Source: Desertivibrio insolitus (lineage in GTDB: Bacteria; Actinomycetota; Actinomycetes; Actinomycetales; Microbacteriaceae). From it: a stretch of DNA of 38,619 nucleotides. This document shows positions 17,144-25,584 of the stretch, piece by piece (position 1 is the first letter of the stretch; each line of letters begins with the position of its first letter). A program made the position numbers and the translations under genes. The stretch is taken from positions 136,820-175,438 of the forward strand of contig NZ_JAFIQW010000005.1 in assembly GCF_017355965.1 (NCBI RefSeq). The letters are read 5' to 3'. Under the pieces are notes generated by a model that saw only the letters and a list, made by a program, of their open reading frames with translations, did no database searches and was not told where the DNA came from.

Positions 17144-18666
17144 GCGACCGCGAGAACCCGCCGTCGGGGGACGACGACTTCGACGACAGCGAGTACGACG
17201 ACTTCGGCGAGGCCGAGTTCGACGACGCGCTGCGCACCCCGCCGTTCTTCGGCCCCGGTGCCGCCGGCATCGAGGCGGACGACGACGAGGACGACGACCG
17301 CGGCTACGACTTCGACGACGCCGAGTACGCCCGCGAGGCGGAGCGCGCCTACGAGGAGCTGCTCGAGCGCACCGGCGAGGTCGCGCCGCAGCCGCGGCTC
17401 GAGGCCACCCGCCGGGCCGTCGAGCTGCTCGGCGACCCGCACCGCGCCTATCCGGTCGTGCACATCACGGGCACGAACGGCAAGACGTCGACGAGCCGGA
17501 TGATCGAGTCGCTGCTGCGCGCCCACGGGCTGCGCACGGGGCTGCTCACGAGCCCGCACCTGCAGCGCATCAACGAGCGCATCGTCATCGACGGCAGGCC
17601 GATCTCCAACCGCGCGTTCGCGGCGAACTGGGACGACATCCAGCCGTTCCTCGCGCTCGTCGACACCGAGCTCGAGGGGGCGGGGGAGCCGCGGCTCACC
17701 TTCTTCGAGGCGCTGACGGTGCTCGCGTTCGCGTCGTTCGCCGACGCGCCCGTCGACGTGGCCGTGCTCGAGGTCGGCATGGGCGGCGAGTGGGACTCCA
17801 CCAACGTCGCCGACGGGCAGGTCGCGGTGTTCACCCCGATCGCGCTCGACCACGAGAAGCGGCTCGGCGACACCGTCGGCGAGATCGCTCGCACGAAGGC
17901 CGGGATCATCAAGCCCGCGGCATCCGTCGTCACCGCCGTGCAGACCGAGGAGGGCTTCGCCGAACTGCGCGAGGCCGCCAAGATCGACGAGGCAGAGCTG
18001 TCGGTCGAGGGCAACGAGTTCGCGCTGCTGTCGAGCACGGTCGCGGTGGGCGGGCAGGTCATCACGGTGCGCGGGCTCGCCGGCACCTACGAGGACGTGT
18101 TCCTGCCGATGTTCGGCGACCACCAGGCCCACAACGCCGCCGTCGCGATCGCGGCCGTCGAGGCGTTCCTCGGCGGCGGATCGCAGCCCCTCACCGGCGA
18201 CGTCGTCTCGGAGGGGCTCGCGACCGCGACCTCGCCCGGACGCCTGCAGGTGGTCGGGCAGGAGCCGACCGTGCTCGTTGACGCGGCCCACAATCCGCAC
18301 GGCGCCGAGGCGCTCGCGGCGGCGATCCCCGCGTACTTCACCTTCGACCGGGTGGTCGCCGTGCTCGGCGTGCTGCAGGACAAGGACGCGCTCGGCATCG
18401 TGCGCGCACTCGACGCCGTGGTCGACGAGTTCGTCGTGACCCAGTCGACGTCGGGGCGAGCCATCGACGCCGAGGAGCTCGGGCAGATCGTGGCGCACGT
18501 CGCCGGACCCGACCGGGTCACCGTCGAGCCCTCGCCCGAGGCCGCGACGACCCTCGCCCGCAACCTCGCCACCCGCAGCGAGCGCGGCGCCGTGCTCGTC
18601 GCCGGGTCGATCACACTCGTCTCCGACGTGCTCGCGCAGGCCGAGGACGAAGGGTGGCGCGAGTGA
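17140..18666 (+). CDS. folC: Folylpolyglutamate synthase/dihydrofolate synthase with acidic N-terminal extension
   Basis: Adds glutamate to folates (and possibly to dihydropteroate) with ATP, in the cytosol. The 508-residue protein has the P-loop TGTNGKTST (about 110-118), the conserved LTSPHL and [20 protein letters not shown], and [13 protein letters not shown] in the C-terminal domain. Before the normal start of the fold (about residue 60) is an extension rich in Asp and Glu ([21 protein letters not shown]), likely disordered. The GTG start overlaps the ileS stop and no closer in-frame start fits, so the extension seems real. Role of the acidic segment is unknown. Confidence 0.93.
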   Translation: MSDRENPPSGDDDFDDSEYDDFGEAEFDDALRTPPFFGPGAAGIEADDDEDDDRGYDFDDAEYAREAERAYEELLERTGEVAPQPRLEATRRAVELLGDPHRAYPVVHITGTNGKTSTSRMIESLLRAHGLRTGLLTSPHLQRINERIVIDGRPISNRAFAANWDDIQPFLALVDTELEGAGEPRLTFFEALTVLAFASFADAPVDVAVLEVGMGGEWDSTNVADGQVAVFTPIALDHEKRLGDTVGEIARTKAGIIKPAASVVTAVQTEEGFAELREAAKIDEAELSVEGNEFALLSSTVAVGGQVITVRGLAGTYEDVFLPMFGDHQAHNAAVAIAAVEAFLGGGSQPLTGDVVSEGLATATSPGRLQVVGQEPTVLVDAAHNPHGAEALAAAIPAYFTFDRVVAVLGVLQDKDALGIVRALDAVVDEFVVTQSTSGRAIDAEELGQIVAHVAGPDRVTVEPSPEAATTLARNLATRSERGAVLVAGSITLVSDVLAQAEDEGWRE

Positions 18667-19073
18667 GCCCACGCCCGCGCCGGCCGCGTCGGGAGCGCAC
18701 CGCGACCGAGTCGCTGCTCTCGATCACGCTCGTGCTCGAGGTGTTCGTGCTGTTCTTCGCGACGATCGTCATCCGCGGGCTCGGCGTGCTGCCCGACGTC
18801 GTCGCCATCGTGGGCGGCGTCGTGTTCATCGGGCTGCTGCTCCTGGCATCCGTCGTCGTGCGGCACACCTGGGGCGTCGCCTTCGGCTTCGTGCTGCAGG
18901 CCGGGCTCATCGCCCTCGGCGTGCTCGACCCGCTCATGTACCTCGTCGGCCTCGGCTTCGCCGCGCTGTACACGTACTGCTACTTCAAGGGCGAGCAGCT
19001 CGAGCGCGCCAAGCGCGAGTACCGCGCAGACCCCTCGGACCCCACCCCCTCACCCCAAGGAGATGACTCGTGA
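18663..19073 (+). CDS. DUF4233 family membrane protein
   Basis: A 136-residue membrane protein with a basic N-terminus (PRPRRPRRERT), about four hydrophobic helices (LLSITLVLEVFVLFFATIVI; VVAIVGGVVFIGLLLLASVVV; GVAFGFVLQAGLIALGVL; MYLVGLGFAALYTYCYF) and an acidic, Pro-rich tail. DUF4233 proteins are commonly found just after folC in actinobacteria and have no known function. The GTG at 18663 overlaps the folC stop (GTGA); another in-frame GTG exists at 18654. Its stop overlaps the ndk start, so it is translationally linked on both sides. Confidence 0.85.
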   Translation: MSPRPRRPRRERTATESLLSITLVLEVFVLFFATIVIRGLGVLPDVVAIVGGVVFIGLLLLASVVVRHTWGVAFGFVLQAGLIALGVLDPLMYLVGLGFAALYTYCYFKGEQLERAKREYRADPSDPTPSPQGDDS

Positions 19074-19489
19074 CCGACGTCCAAGAAACCCTCGTGCTCG
19101 TCAAGCCGGACGGGGTCGCGCGCGGCCTGACCGGCGAGATCCTGCGCCGCATCGAGCAGAAGGGGTACCAGCTCGTCGACATCAAGCTCGTCGAGGCCGA
19201 CCGCGACCTGCTCGGCGCGCACTACGAGGAGCACCAGGGCAAGCCGTTCTACGAGCCTCTCGTCGAGTTCATGGAGAGCGGGCCCATCGTGGCGATCCGC
19301 GTCGCGGGCAACCGCGTCATCGAGGGCTTCCGCTCCCTCGCCGGCACGACCGACCCCACGACGGCGGCGCCCGGCACGATCCGCGGCGACCTCGGCCGCG
19401 ACTGGGGCCTCAAGGTGCAGCAGAACCTCGTGCACGGCTCGGACTCGCCGGAGTCGGCGGCGCGCGAGCTCGCGCTCTGGTTCGGCTGA
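19070..19489 (+). CDS. ndk: Nucleoside diphosphate kinase
   Basis: Moves the gamma phosphate of ATP to other NDPs through a phospho-histidine, keeping NTP and dNTP pools level, in the cytosol. 139 residues, the usual family length. Motifs: TLVLVKPDGV near the N-terminus and the active site NLVHGSDSPESAARE with His122. An AAGGAG site seven bases before the GTG at 19070 fixes the start; this overlaps the DUF4233 stop. A weak hairpin begins at the stop codon. Confidence 0.97.
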   Translation: MTDVQETLVLVKPDGVARGLTGEILRRIEQKGYQLVDIKLVEADRDLLGAHYEEHQGKPFYEPLVEFMESGPIVAIRVAGNRVIEGFRSLAGTTDPTTAAPGTIRGDLGRDWGLKVQQNLVHGSDSPESAARELALWFG

Positions 19490-19515
19490 GCCCTTTCGCC
19501 GTCTTCGGCTCAGCC
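19484..19515 (+). terminator. Hairpin over the ndk stop codon
   Basis: GGCTGAGCC (19484-19492) and GGCTCAGCC (19507-19515) form a perfect 9-bp stem that includes the ndk TGA. A third GGCTGAGCC copy follows at about 19528. No T-run, so this is a weak terminator call. Confidence 0.45.
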
Positions 19516-19552
19516 CATCTTCCCGGCGGCTGAGCCCCGCCCCTCCGCCCTC

Positions 19553-19622
19553 GTGCGGCTAACGAAGGAGAATCCGCGAATTCCGGTCGGGTTCGGACCT
19601 GATTCGGCGGATTCTCCTTCGT
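19553..19622. repeat. Palindromic repeat copy A at the 3' end of the DUF559 gene
   Basis: A 70-bp unit matching copy B (20559-20628) in the same orientation without gaps, about 54 of 70 bases identical by eye. It holds a perfect 16-bp inverted repeat, 19562-19577 with 19607-19622, around an inner GGTC/GACC hairpin. It encodes the last 20 or so residues and the stop codon of the DUF559 protein. Confidence 0.8.
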
Positions 19623-20464
19623 AGGGCACCGGATGCCCCGCGGTGCCGGTCGACGAGCACCCGCACCGCCTCCTCGACGTCGGGCCAGCAGTGCTCGACC
19701 ATCGCAGCGCTGACCCTCAGCACGCTCCGGCCCTCGCGCACGATCGCCACGTCCTTCCGCCGGTCGCGCTCGAACTCGCTCTCGTGGAACTCGCGGCCGT
19801 CCACCTCGATGGCGAGCACCCCGTCCACGACGAGGTCGATGCGCTGCCGAGTCCGCGACACGGGCTGCTGCGAGGTGACGTGATGCCCGAGCGCGCGCAG
19901 CCGCGTCCGGACGATGCTCTCGGGAAAGCTCTCGCACCTCGCGTCCAGAGCAGCCACCGTCAGGCCGTTCGGCCGCGGAAGCGTCGCCAGGAGCGCTACC
20001 ACCCGCGACCTCGGAAGGCGCCCGGTATGCAGCGCCCAGTCGAGGGCCGCGACTGCCGACTCGACCGGCTCGTCGATCGCGACGCGGCGCAGGGCCGACT
20101 CGAGCGAGACGGCCCAGACGGTTCCGCCGCTGAGCTGCGTCGGCTGCTCCCAGTGGAGAGTGACGCCCTCGGGCAGAGCGGAAGGGCGGTCAGCGTGGGC
20201 GTGGATCGCGTAGTGGCGAGTGGCAGGCCGCCACATCCAGCAGCCGAGCTCGTGCAGGGCGGTCAGTCCCGTGAGGCGACAGCCCAGCGCGACCGCCGCG
20301 ACCGCGGCATCCGTCTCGTCGCGCGTCGAGTACACGCCGCGGCGAACACGTTTGACGGTTCCCTCAGCGACCGCGCGGGAGAGCCCTCGCTCGGACGCGC
20401 CCGCGTCGCGGAGTTCCGAGACCGTTGCAAACCCACCTCGTGCTTCGACGACCGCGGCGATCAT
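19559..20464 (-). CDS. AbiEi-like winged-helix plus DUF559 (Vsr-like nuclease fold) protein
   Basis: A 301-residue protein. The N-terminal part (about 1-50: GGFATVSELRDAGASERGLSRAVAEG, then VKRVRRGVYS) is the winged helix of AbiEi-type antitoxin/regulator proteins. The C-terminal part (about 200-280) is a DUF559 domain of the PD-(D/E)XK superfamily, with RIDLVVDG, the acidic pair in LAIEVDG, and REFHESEFERDRRKD. Such fusions are common accessory genes in actinobacteria and their function is unproven; nuclease activity is inferred from the motif. No toxin gene adjoins it. It sits between two copies of a 70-bp palindromic repeat, inside the otherwise conserved ndk to rne interval, which suggests insertion. 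Confidence 0.85.
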   Translation of the reverse strand: MIAAVVEARGGFATVSELRDAGASERGLSRAVAEGTVKRVRRGVYSTRDETDAAVAAVALGCRLTGLTALHELGCWMWRPATRHYAIHAHADRPSALPEGVTLHWEQPTQLSGGTVWAVSLESALRRVAIDEPVESAVAALDWALHTGRLPRSRVVALLATLPRPNGLTVAALDARCESFPESIVRTRLRALGHHVTSQQPVSRTRQRIDLVVDGVLAIEVDGREFHESEFERDRRKDVAIVREGRSVLRVSAAMVEHCWPDVEEAVRVLVDRHRGASGALRRRIRRIRSEPDRNSRILLR

Positions 20465-20558
20465 GCGGCGAGCATCCCGCCGATCGCGTGGTTGGTTGTG
20501 CGCCCTGTAGCCGGCGGGGGAGCCGTCAGCCGAGCCGACCGCTGGGAAGGAGGGATGG

Positions 20559-20628
20559 GTGCGGCTATCGAAGGAGAAAACGGTGATTCCGGTCCGATTC
20601 CGACCATGGAGGCCGGATTCTCCTTCGT
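20559..20628. repeat. Palindromic repeat copy B upstream of the DUF559 gene
   Basis: Direct copy of 19553-19622, 95 bp before the DUF559 start. Arms CGAAGGAGAA (20569-20578) and TTCTCCTTCG (20618-20627) still pair, but the inner arm bases have diverged. Read in the frame of copy A it also encodes a similar peptide (RRRIR...SE.DRN.R.LLR) ending in a stop codon. Confidence 0.8.
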
Positions 20629-20658
20629 TGCCCGCAGCAGCGAAGGTGGGCGGCGCCC

Positions 20659-21261
20659 CTACAGGTACGACAGCACGTCGAGCCGCAGCTGCGCGATCAC
20701 CGCGACCACCGCGTACGACAGCACCGTGATGAGCGGCACCCAGCCGTAGAGGGCGGATGCCACGCGGCGCGCGCCGGCTCCGAGGGGGAGCGCCTCCGTC
20801 GACACCGACCGCAGCAGGGTCGCCCAGAACAGCGGGATGGTCACCGCCCAGACGAGCATGCACCACGGGCAGAGCGTGCCGAGCACGAAGATGGACTGGC
20901 TGATCAGCCAGATCACGAAGGCCAGCGCGCCCGTGACGCCCACCGTGAACAGCGCCCAGAACCAGCGCGCGAAGCGGGCACTCGCGAGCATCGCCACGCC
21001 GACGACGACCGGCGCGGTGAAGCCGATCAGGCCGATCAGGGGGTTGGGGAAGCCGAACAGCGAGCCCTGCCACGAGGAGAGGTTGCGGCCGCACTGGACG
21101 ACGAGACTGAAGTCGCAGCCGAGCGTGGCATCCGGGTTCTGCAGCAGCACGAACTTCTCGACCGTGAGCGCGAACGCGCCGAGCAGACCGAGCGCTCCGG
21201 CGAGGACGAGGAACACCGGAAAGGCGACTTCGCGGCCGGATTCCCGTTCGTCCTGTGACAC
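20659..21261 (-). CDS. Vitamin K epoxide reductase (VKOR) family protein
   Basis: A 200-residue integral membrane oxidoreductase with about five helices. Bacterial VKOR re-oxidises a DsbA-like protein and passes electrons to quinone, driving disulfide formation outside the cytoplasm. Visible features: the loop Cys pair in LGCDFSLVVQCG, the Ser/Thr and Trp-rich loop LSSWQGSLFGFPNPLIGLIGF, and the redox CxxC in LCPWCMLVWAV. All four key Cys are present. There is no fused thioredoxin domain and no DsbA-like gene in the window, so its partner is elsewhere. A palindrome ATTGCA-CGGC-TGCAAT (21273-21288) sits at its 5' side. Confidence 0.93.
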   Translation of the reverse strand: MSQDERESGREVAFPVFLVLAGALGLLGAFALTVEKFVLLQNPDATLGCDFSLVVQCGRNLSSWQGSLFGFPNPLIGLIGFTAPVVVGVAMLASARFARWFWALFTVGVTGALAFVIWLISQSIFVLGTLCPWCMLVWAVTIPLFWATLLRSVSTEALPLGAGARRVASALYGWVPLITVLSYAVVAVIAQLRLDVLSYL

Positions 21262-21564
21262 GGTCGGGGATTATTGCACGGCTGCAATCTCGAATATCGG
21301 GAGAGCGTGCGATAATCACTCCTAGTTCCCCGGGCCGCGCCCGGAGAACGCCAACGAAGGCTTTTCCGGGCAGTACCGGGCCACGAAACGAGCACCAGGA
21401 GTGCTCAGTGTCGGATAGCCAGTTCCGAAGTGCAGTGAGAGTGCACGACAGCCAGAGCTCTCGAGCCGGCTGGACCAGATGAGGATTGGCGGCGCGAGGC
21501 GCGCCGCTCGAGTACCCGGTTGCGGGTGGCGCGGTCGCCAGCACCGGCTAGGAGTGCACCAGCG
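21262..21564 (+). promoter_or_regulatory. Divergent promoter region and hairpin-rich rne leader
   Basis: About 300 bases with no gene. Moving toward rne it holds a palindrome (21273-21288), an extended -10 (TG at 21308, GATAAT 21311-21316), then hairpins at 21325-21349 (10 pairs with one mismatch), 21391-21405, 21430-21446, 21489-21507 (perfect 8 bp) and 21528-21539. AGGAGTGC occurs twice (about 21397 and 21550), the second being the probable rne ribosome site. A transcript starting near 21323 would have a leader of about 240 nt. RNase E genes often control themselves through such leaders; here it is inference. Confidence 0.5.
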
Positions 21565-24477
21565 ATGGTGGAAGACGACAAGAAGAAGAGGCGAACGGGG
21601 ATCTTCGGAGGGCGCAGGGCGCGCTCACCGCAGCCGGATGCCACCCAGCAGCAGCCCGCGGGAACGGATGCCTCGGCACCCGTGCCTCCGACAGCCAGCG
21701 AGTCCGAGAGCACGACCGTGAGCGGGGCTCAGCCCGAGCAGCCGCGCACGGACGCCGCGCAGGCGGGGGAGACCCGCCCCGACACGGCGGCGGAGCTCGA
21801 CAGCGTCGCGACGGAGCCCTTCCGGGCCGAGGCGCAGTCGCAGGCCTCCGCGGAGCAGCAGGACGAGGCGACCGAGCGCCGCGCCGAGAGCGACACGCTC
21901 GACGCCCAGGCCGGCGCCGAGGAGCCCGCGCCGAGCGCGGAGCCGCAGGCCGACGCGCCGCAGGGTGACGCAGGGGAGGCCCAAACCGGCGCGCCGCAGG
22001 CCGGCCAGGCGGACGCCGCCGAGGAGCCCGCCGCCGAGGCCCCGCAGCGCCACGACGCCCACAAGCACGACGCCCCCAAGCACGACGACGCCGAGGCGTC
22101 GGTCGAGCCGGGCGGCGAGGAGCTCGACGCGGCGGCCGCGCCGAAGCGTTCGCGCAACCGCCGCTCGAAGGCGAAGCCCGAGGTGAACCCCGCCGCCGTC
22201 GAGACGCCGGTCGAGATCGACGCCGAGGGTCCGGTCGAGTCCGGCGTGCAGGCGGAGCGTGCCGCGAGCGACGCGCTCGACGTGCCGCAGGAGGAGACCG
22301 AGCCCCAGGGGCAGGCGGCCGAGCAGAGGCCCGAGCCCGTCGTCATCCGCGCCCGGTCCACGACCGACCTGATCTTCCACGCCCCGCCGGAGCTGCCGAC
22401 CCTGCCCGCACGCCCCGAGCGCCAGCGCGACGAGCGCCCGCGCGATGAGGAGGAGCCCGCGCAGTCGGTGCGCCGCCGCTCGCGCCGCCGCAGCGGCGAG
22501 GAGCTCCGCGACGGCGACACCGACCCGAACACGGTCGTCAAGGTGCGCCAGCCGCGCCAGCCCGAGCAGATCACCGAGCCGAAGGCCGTGAAGGGCTCGA
22601 CCCGCCTCGAGGCGAAGAAGCAGCGCCGCCGCGACGGCCGCGACGCCGGTCGCCGCCGCCCCGTCGTGACCGAGGCCGAGTTCCTCGCCCGCCGCGAGAG
22701 CGTCGACCGCAAGATGGTCGTGCGCTCGAAGGGCGGCCGCATCCAGATCGGCGTGCTCGAGGACGACGTGCTCGTGGAGCACTACGTCGCGAAGTCGCAG
22801 GAGGCGTCGCTCATCGGCAACGTCTACCTCGGCCGCGTGCAGAACGTGCTGCCCAGCATGGAGGCCGCCTTCGTCGACATCGGCCGCGGCCGCAACGCCG
22901 TGCTGTACTCCGGCGAGGTCGACTGGGAGGCCGCGAACGACGGCGAGAACAAGAACCAGCCCCGCCGCATCGAGCTCGCACTGAAGCCCGGCGACACCGT
23001 GCTCGTCCAGGTCACGAAGGACCCGGTCGGCCACAAGGGCGCCCGCCTCACGAGCCAGATCTCGCTGCCCGGCCGCTACCTCGTGTACGTGCCGAACGGC
23101 TCGATGAACGGCATCAGCCGCAAGCTGCCCGACACCGAGCGCGCCCGCCTGAAGAAGATCCTCAAGGAGGCGCTGCCCGACAACGTCGGCGTCATCGTGC
23201 GCACGGCGGCCGAGGGGGCGACCGAGGAGCAGCTGACGCTCGACGTCAACCGCCTCACCTCGCAGTGGGCCGAGATCAGCCGCCTCACCGAGACGCAGCA
23301 GGCCCCGGCGCTGCTGCACTCCGAGCCCGACCTGCTGATCAAGATCATCCGCGACGTCTTCAACGAGGACTTCGGCAAGCTGCTGATCGCGGGCGACGAC
23401 GCGCAGTCGACGATCGAGCGCTACCTCAAGGCCGTGGCGCCCGACCTGCTCGACCGCGTCGAGCGGTACGACGGCGAGGGCGACCCCTTCGACGAGTACC
23501 GCATCACCGAGCAGATCGAGAAGGCGCTCGAGCGCAAGGTGTGGCTGCCCTCCGGTGGCTCGCTCGTGATCGACCGCACCGAGGCGATGACGGTCGTCGA
23601 CGTCAACACCGGCAAGTTCGTCGGCTCGGGCGGCAACCTCGAGGAGACCGTCACCAAGAACAACCTCGAGGCCGCGGAGGAGATCGTCCGCCAGCTGCGC
23701 CTGCGCGACATCGGCGGCATCATCGTCGTCGACTTCATCGACATGGTGCTCGAGCAGAACCGCGACCTCGTGCTGCGCCGCCTCGTCGAGTGCCTGAGCC
23801 GCGACCGCACGAAGCACCAGGTCGCCGAGGTCACGAGCCTCGGACTCGTGCAGATGACCCGCAAGAAGCTCGGCCTCGGCCTGCTGGAGTCCTTCAGCGA
23901 GCCCTGCGAGACCTGCGCCGGCCGCGGCCTCATCGTGCACCACGACCCGGTCAGCAAGCACCGTGCCCCCGCCGGCGAGCAGGGCAACTCCCGCCGCAAC
24001 CGCAACGGCGGCAAGGGCAACGGCAACGGCAACGGCGGCGGTCAGCAGCACCAGCAGCAGCAACAACAGCAGCCGGCGGTGAAGAACGGCGGAACGCACG
24101 CGATCACCGAGGACGTGCGCAAGGCCCTCTCGCAGATCGCCGCAAGCACCGTGCACCCGGAGCACGAGCACCGCACGGATGCCGCGGAGCCGCGCACCCC
24201 GGCCTCGCCTGCCGAGCAGCCGGCGCCGGAGACCTCCGCTGAGGAGGTCAGCGTCGTCGCGGCGGAGGCGGCCGTGGCGATCCTCGACATCCCGGTCGCG
24301 CCGGCCCCGCGCACGCAGCAGCGCCGGATCTCCTCGCAGGACGCCGAGCAGATCCTCGGCTCGGTGCTCGACGCCCTGCCCGAGCCGAAGCAGCCCGGCC
24401 AGGGCCGCGGACGCGGCTCGCGGCGCGCCTCGAGCACGGGCCGCGCGAGCGACCCGTCGGTCACCACGGGCGACTGA
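21565..24477 (+). CDS. rne: Ribonuclease E/G with long disordered N-terminal region
   Basis: Endonuclease that starts mRNA decay and processes rRNA and tRNA. 970 residues. Residues 1 to about 370 are low-complexity (Ala, Glu, Gln, Asp-rich, later Arg-rich clusters RRRSRRRS), unlike the proteobacterial layout where the tail is C-terminal, but usual for actinobacteria. Then come the S1 domain (GNVYLGRVQNVLPSMEAAFVDIG, about 418), the catalytic region with the metal-binding Asp residues in VVDVNTGKFVG and IVVDFIDM, and the Zn-link CETCAGRG (about 781). A Gln/Asn/Gly-rich linker and another variable tail end the protein. The ATG at 21565 is chosen for the AGGAG site; an in-frame GTG at 21520 is possible. 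Confidence 0.93.
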   Translation: MVEDDKKKRRTGIFGGRRARSPQPDATQQQPAGTDASAPVPPTASESESTTVSGAQPEQPRTDAAQAGETRPDTAAELDSVATEPFRAEAQSQASAEQQDEATERRAESDTLDAQAGAEEPAPSAEPQADAPQGDAGEAQTGAPQAGQADAAEEPAAEAPQRHDAHKHDAPKHDDAEASVEPGGEELDAAAAPKRSRNRRSKAKPEVNPAAVETPVEIDAEGPVESGVQAERAASDALDVPQEETEPQGQAAEQRPEPVVIRARSTTDLIFHAPPELPTLPARPERQRDERPRDEEEPAQSVRRRSRRRSGEELRDGDTDPNTVVKVRQPRQPEQITEPKAVKGSTRLEAKKQRRRDGRDAGRRRPVVTEAEFLARRESVDRKMVVRSKGGRIQIGVLEDDVLVEHYVAKSQEASLIGNVYLGRVQNVLPSMEAAFVDIGRGRNAVLYSGEVDWEAANDGENKNQPRRIELALKPGDTVLVQVTKDPVGHKGARLTSQISLPGRYLVYVPNGSMNGISRKLPDTERARLKKILKEALPDNVGVIVRTAAEGATEEQLTLDVNRLTSQWAEISRLTETQQAPALLHSEPDLLIKIIRDVFNEDFGKLLIAGDDAQSTIERYLKAVAPDLLDRVERYDGEGDPFDEYRITEQIEKALERKVWLPSGGSLVIDRTEAMTVVDVNTGKFVGSGGNLEETVTKNNLEAAEEIVRQLRLRDIGGIIVVDFIDMVLEQNRDLVLRRLVECLSRDRTKHQVAEVTSLGLVQMTRKKLGLGLLESFSEPCETCAGRGLIVHHDPVSKHRAPAGEQGNSRRNRNGGKGNGNGNGGGQQHQQQQQQQPAVKNGGTHAITEDVRKALSQIAASTVHPEHEHRTDAAEPRTPASPAEQPAPETSAEEVSVVAAEAAVAILDIPVAPAPRTQQRRISSQDAEQILGSVLDALPEPKQPGQGRGRGSRRASSTGRASDPSVTTGD

Positions 24478-24486
24478 CAGCAGCAG

Positions 24487-24530
24487 CGACGAGGGGGCGG
24501 GTGCCGGGAGGCATCCGCCCCCTCTCGTCG
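24487..24530. terminator. Bidirectional terminator between rne and the DUF4031 gene
   Basis: Long stem CGACGAGGGGGCGGGTGCC (24487-24505) with GGCATCCGCCCCCTCTCGTCG (arm 24510-24530), loop GGGA, one 2-base bulge. Followed by TTCCCGG. Confidence 0.7.
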
Positions 24531-24543
24531 TTCCCGGGCCGCG

Positions 24544-24816
24544 TCAGAGGCCGCGACGCTCTCGCTGCGACACCCGCAGCCCGCTCGCCTGCAGCCGCCG
24601 CACGAGCTCCCGACCGGTGACGGCGACGGCCCCGGCGGCGACGAGCTCGGGGATGCGCTCCTCGGGCACGTCGTAGTGGTCGCGGTCGAACGCGCGACGG
24701 GGGATGCCGACGGATGCCGCGAACGCGTGCAGCTCGGCCAGCGACTCGTCGCTCACGAGGTGCGCCCACAGCATCCCGTGCGCGGGCCAGATAGGCTTGT
24801 CCACGAGCACGGTCAC
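24544..24816 (-). CDS. DUF4031 domain protein
   Basis: A 90-residue soluble protein with the DUF4031 pattern: MTVLVDKPIWPAHG at the start, HLVSDESLAELHAFA, the conserved PRRAFDRDHYDVPEER block, then a helical end (ELVRRLQASGLR). Conserved His, Asp and Tyr residues suggest a binding or catalytic pocket, but no function is known. The GTG at 24816 has TAATGT six bases upstream on the same strand and no Shine-Dalgarno, so the message is probably leaderless. Its promoter is back to back with that of rplU. Confidence 0.85.
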   Translation of the reverse strand: MTVLVDKPIWPAHGMLWAHLVSDESLAELHAFAASVGIPRRAFDRDHYDVPEERIPELVAAGAVAVTGRELVRRLQASGLRVSQRERRGL

Positions 24817-24841
24817 GAATCCACATTAGGCGTGGAGAAGT

Positions 24842-24870
24842 TTGACCGGGCACGAACGGTCGGGTACCCT
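24842..24870 (+). promoter_or_regulatory. rplU promoter
   Basis: TTGACC (24842-24847), 17-bp spacer, TACCCT (24865-24870), an actinobacterial housekeeping pattern. The leader is about 70 nt and can form GGCTC...GAGCC (about 24878-24912) with GCGC/GCGC inside. Confidence 0.7.
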
Positions 24871-24946
24871 TGACCGTTGGCTCGCGCAGGGCAGGGTCCG
24901 CGCCAGGAGCCAGAGACTTCCTCTCTCTAAGACAAAGGATCATCAC

Positions 24947-25255
24947 GTGGTTTACGCAGTTGTGCGCGCCGGCGGGCGTCAGGAGAAGGTCGAGGTCGGC
25001 TCGATCGTCGTCCTCGACCGCATCGCGGCCGATGAGAACGGCAACATCGAGCTCGCCCCCGTGCTGCTCGTCGACGGTGACAAGGTCACGCACGCTGCGT
25101 CCGACCTCGCCAACGTCACGGTGACGGCCGAGGTTCTCGGAAACGAGCGCGGCAAGAAGATCGTCATCCAGAAGTTCAAGAACAAGACCGGGTACAAGAA
25201 GCGCCAGGGCCACCGCCAGGAGCTCACCCGCGTCAAGATCACCGGCATCAAGTAG
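24947..25255 (+). CDS. rplU: 50S ribosomal protein L21
   Basis: Large-subunit ribosomal protein that binds 23S rRNA. 102 residues, standard length. Begins [18 protein letters not shown] and ends [14 protein letters not shown]; the internal [16 protein letters not shown] matches the conserved basic signature. The GTG at 24947 is preceded by AAAGGA. Upstream codons in the same frame belong to the leader. Co-transcribed with rpmA. Confidence 0.97.
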   Translation: MVYAVVRAGGRQEKVEVGSIVVLDRIAADENGNIELAPVLLVDGDKVTHAASDLANVTVTAEVLGNERGKKIVIQKFKNKTGYKKRQGHRQELTRVKITGIK

Positions 25256-25269
25256 GGCAGGGCTAGCTA

Positions 25270-25524
25270 ATGGCACACAAGAAGGGCGCGAGCTCCACTC
25301 GCAACGGCCGCGACTCCAACCCCCAGTACCTCGGCGTCAAGCGTTACGGCGGCCAGGTCGTCAAGGCCGGCGAGATCATCGTCCGCCAGCGCGGCACCCA
25401 CTTCCACCCCGGCGCCAACGTCGGCCGTGGCGGTGACGACACCCTGTTCGCCCTCTCGGCGGGCACGGTCGAGTTCGGTGCGAAGGGCGGCCGCAAGGTC
25501 GTCAACATCGTCGCCGGCGTCTGA
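25270..25524 (+). CDS. rpmA: 50S ribosomal protein L27
   Basis: Large-subunit protein whose N-terminus reaches the peptidyl transferase centre. 84 residues, with [23 protein letters not shown] and the signature [23 protein letters not shown]. The N-terminus starts directly at AHKKG, with no Firmicute-type cleaved extension. Placed 14 bases after rplU and followed by a strong terminator, so the rplU-rpmA unit ends here. Confidence 0.97.
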   Translation: MAHKKGASSTRNGRDSNPQYLGVKRYGGQVVKAGEIIVRQRGTHFHPGANVGRGGDDTLFALSAGTVEFGAKGGRKVVNIVAGV

Positions 25525-25538
25525 CCAGCGTTTTCTCG

Positions 25539-25576
25539 GCAAGAGGCGGGCTTCGGCTCGCCTCTTGCTGTTTTTT
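25539..25576 (+). terminator. Rho-independent terminator after rpmA
   Basis: Stem GCAAGAGGCGGGC (25539-25551), TTCG loop, GCTCGCCTCTTGC (25556-25568), then TG and six T (25571-25576). The clearest intrinsic terminator in the window. Confidence 0.93.
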
Positions 25577-25584
25577 CAGGCGAC

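Noticed and set aside
19559-20464. Complete AbiE-type toxin-antitoxin pair
   Set aside because: Only the AbiEi-like helix-turn-helix is present; no nucleotidyltransferase toxin (AbiEii) lies nearby.
24040-24075. CAG/CAA run
   Set aside because: It codes a Gln-rich linker in RNase E, common in this protein; no separate element.
21625-24171. Minus-strand open frame of about 850 codons opposite rne
   Set aside because: Leu/Ala/Arg/Val-rich shadow of rne codons; no domain or ribosome site.
24871-24946. Ribosomal L21 leader motif
   Set aside because: A modest GGCTC/GAGCC pairing exists, but I cannot match it to the described leader family.
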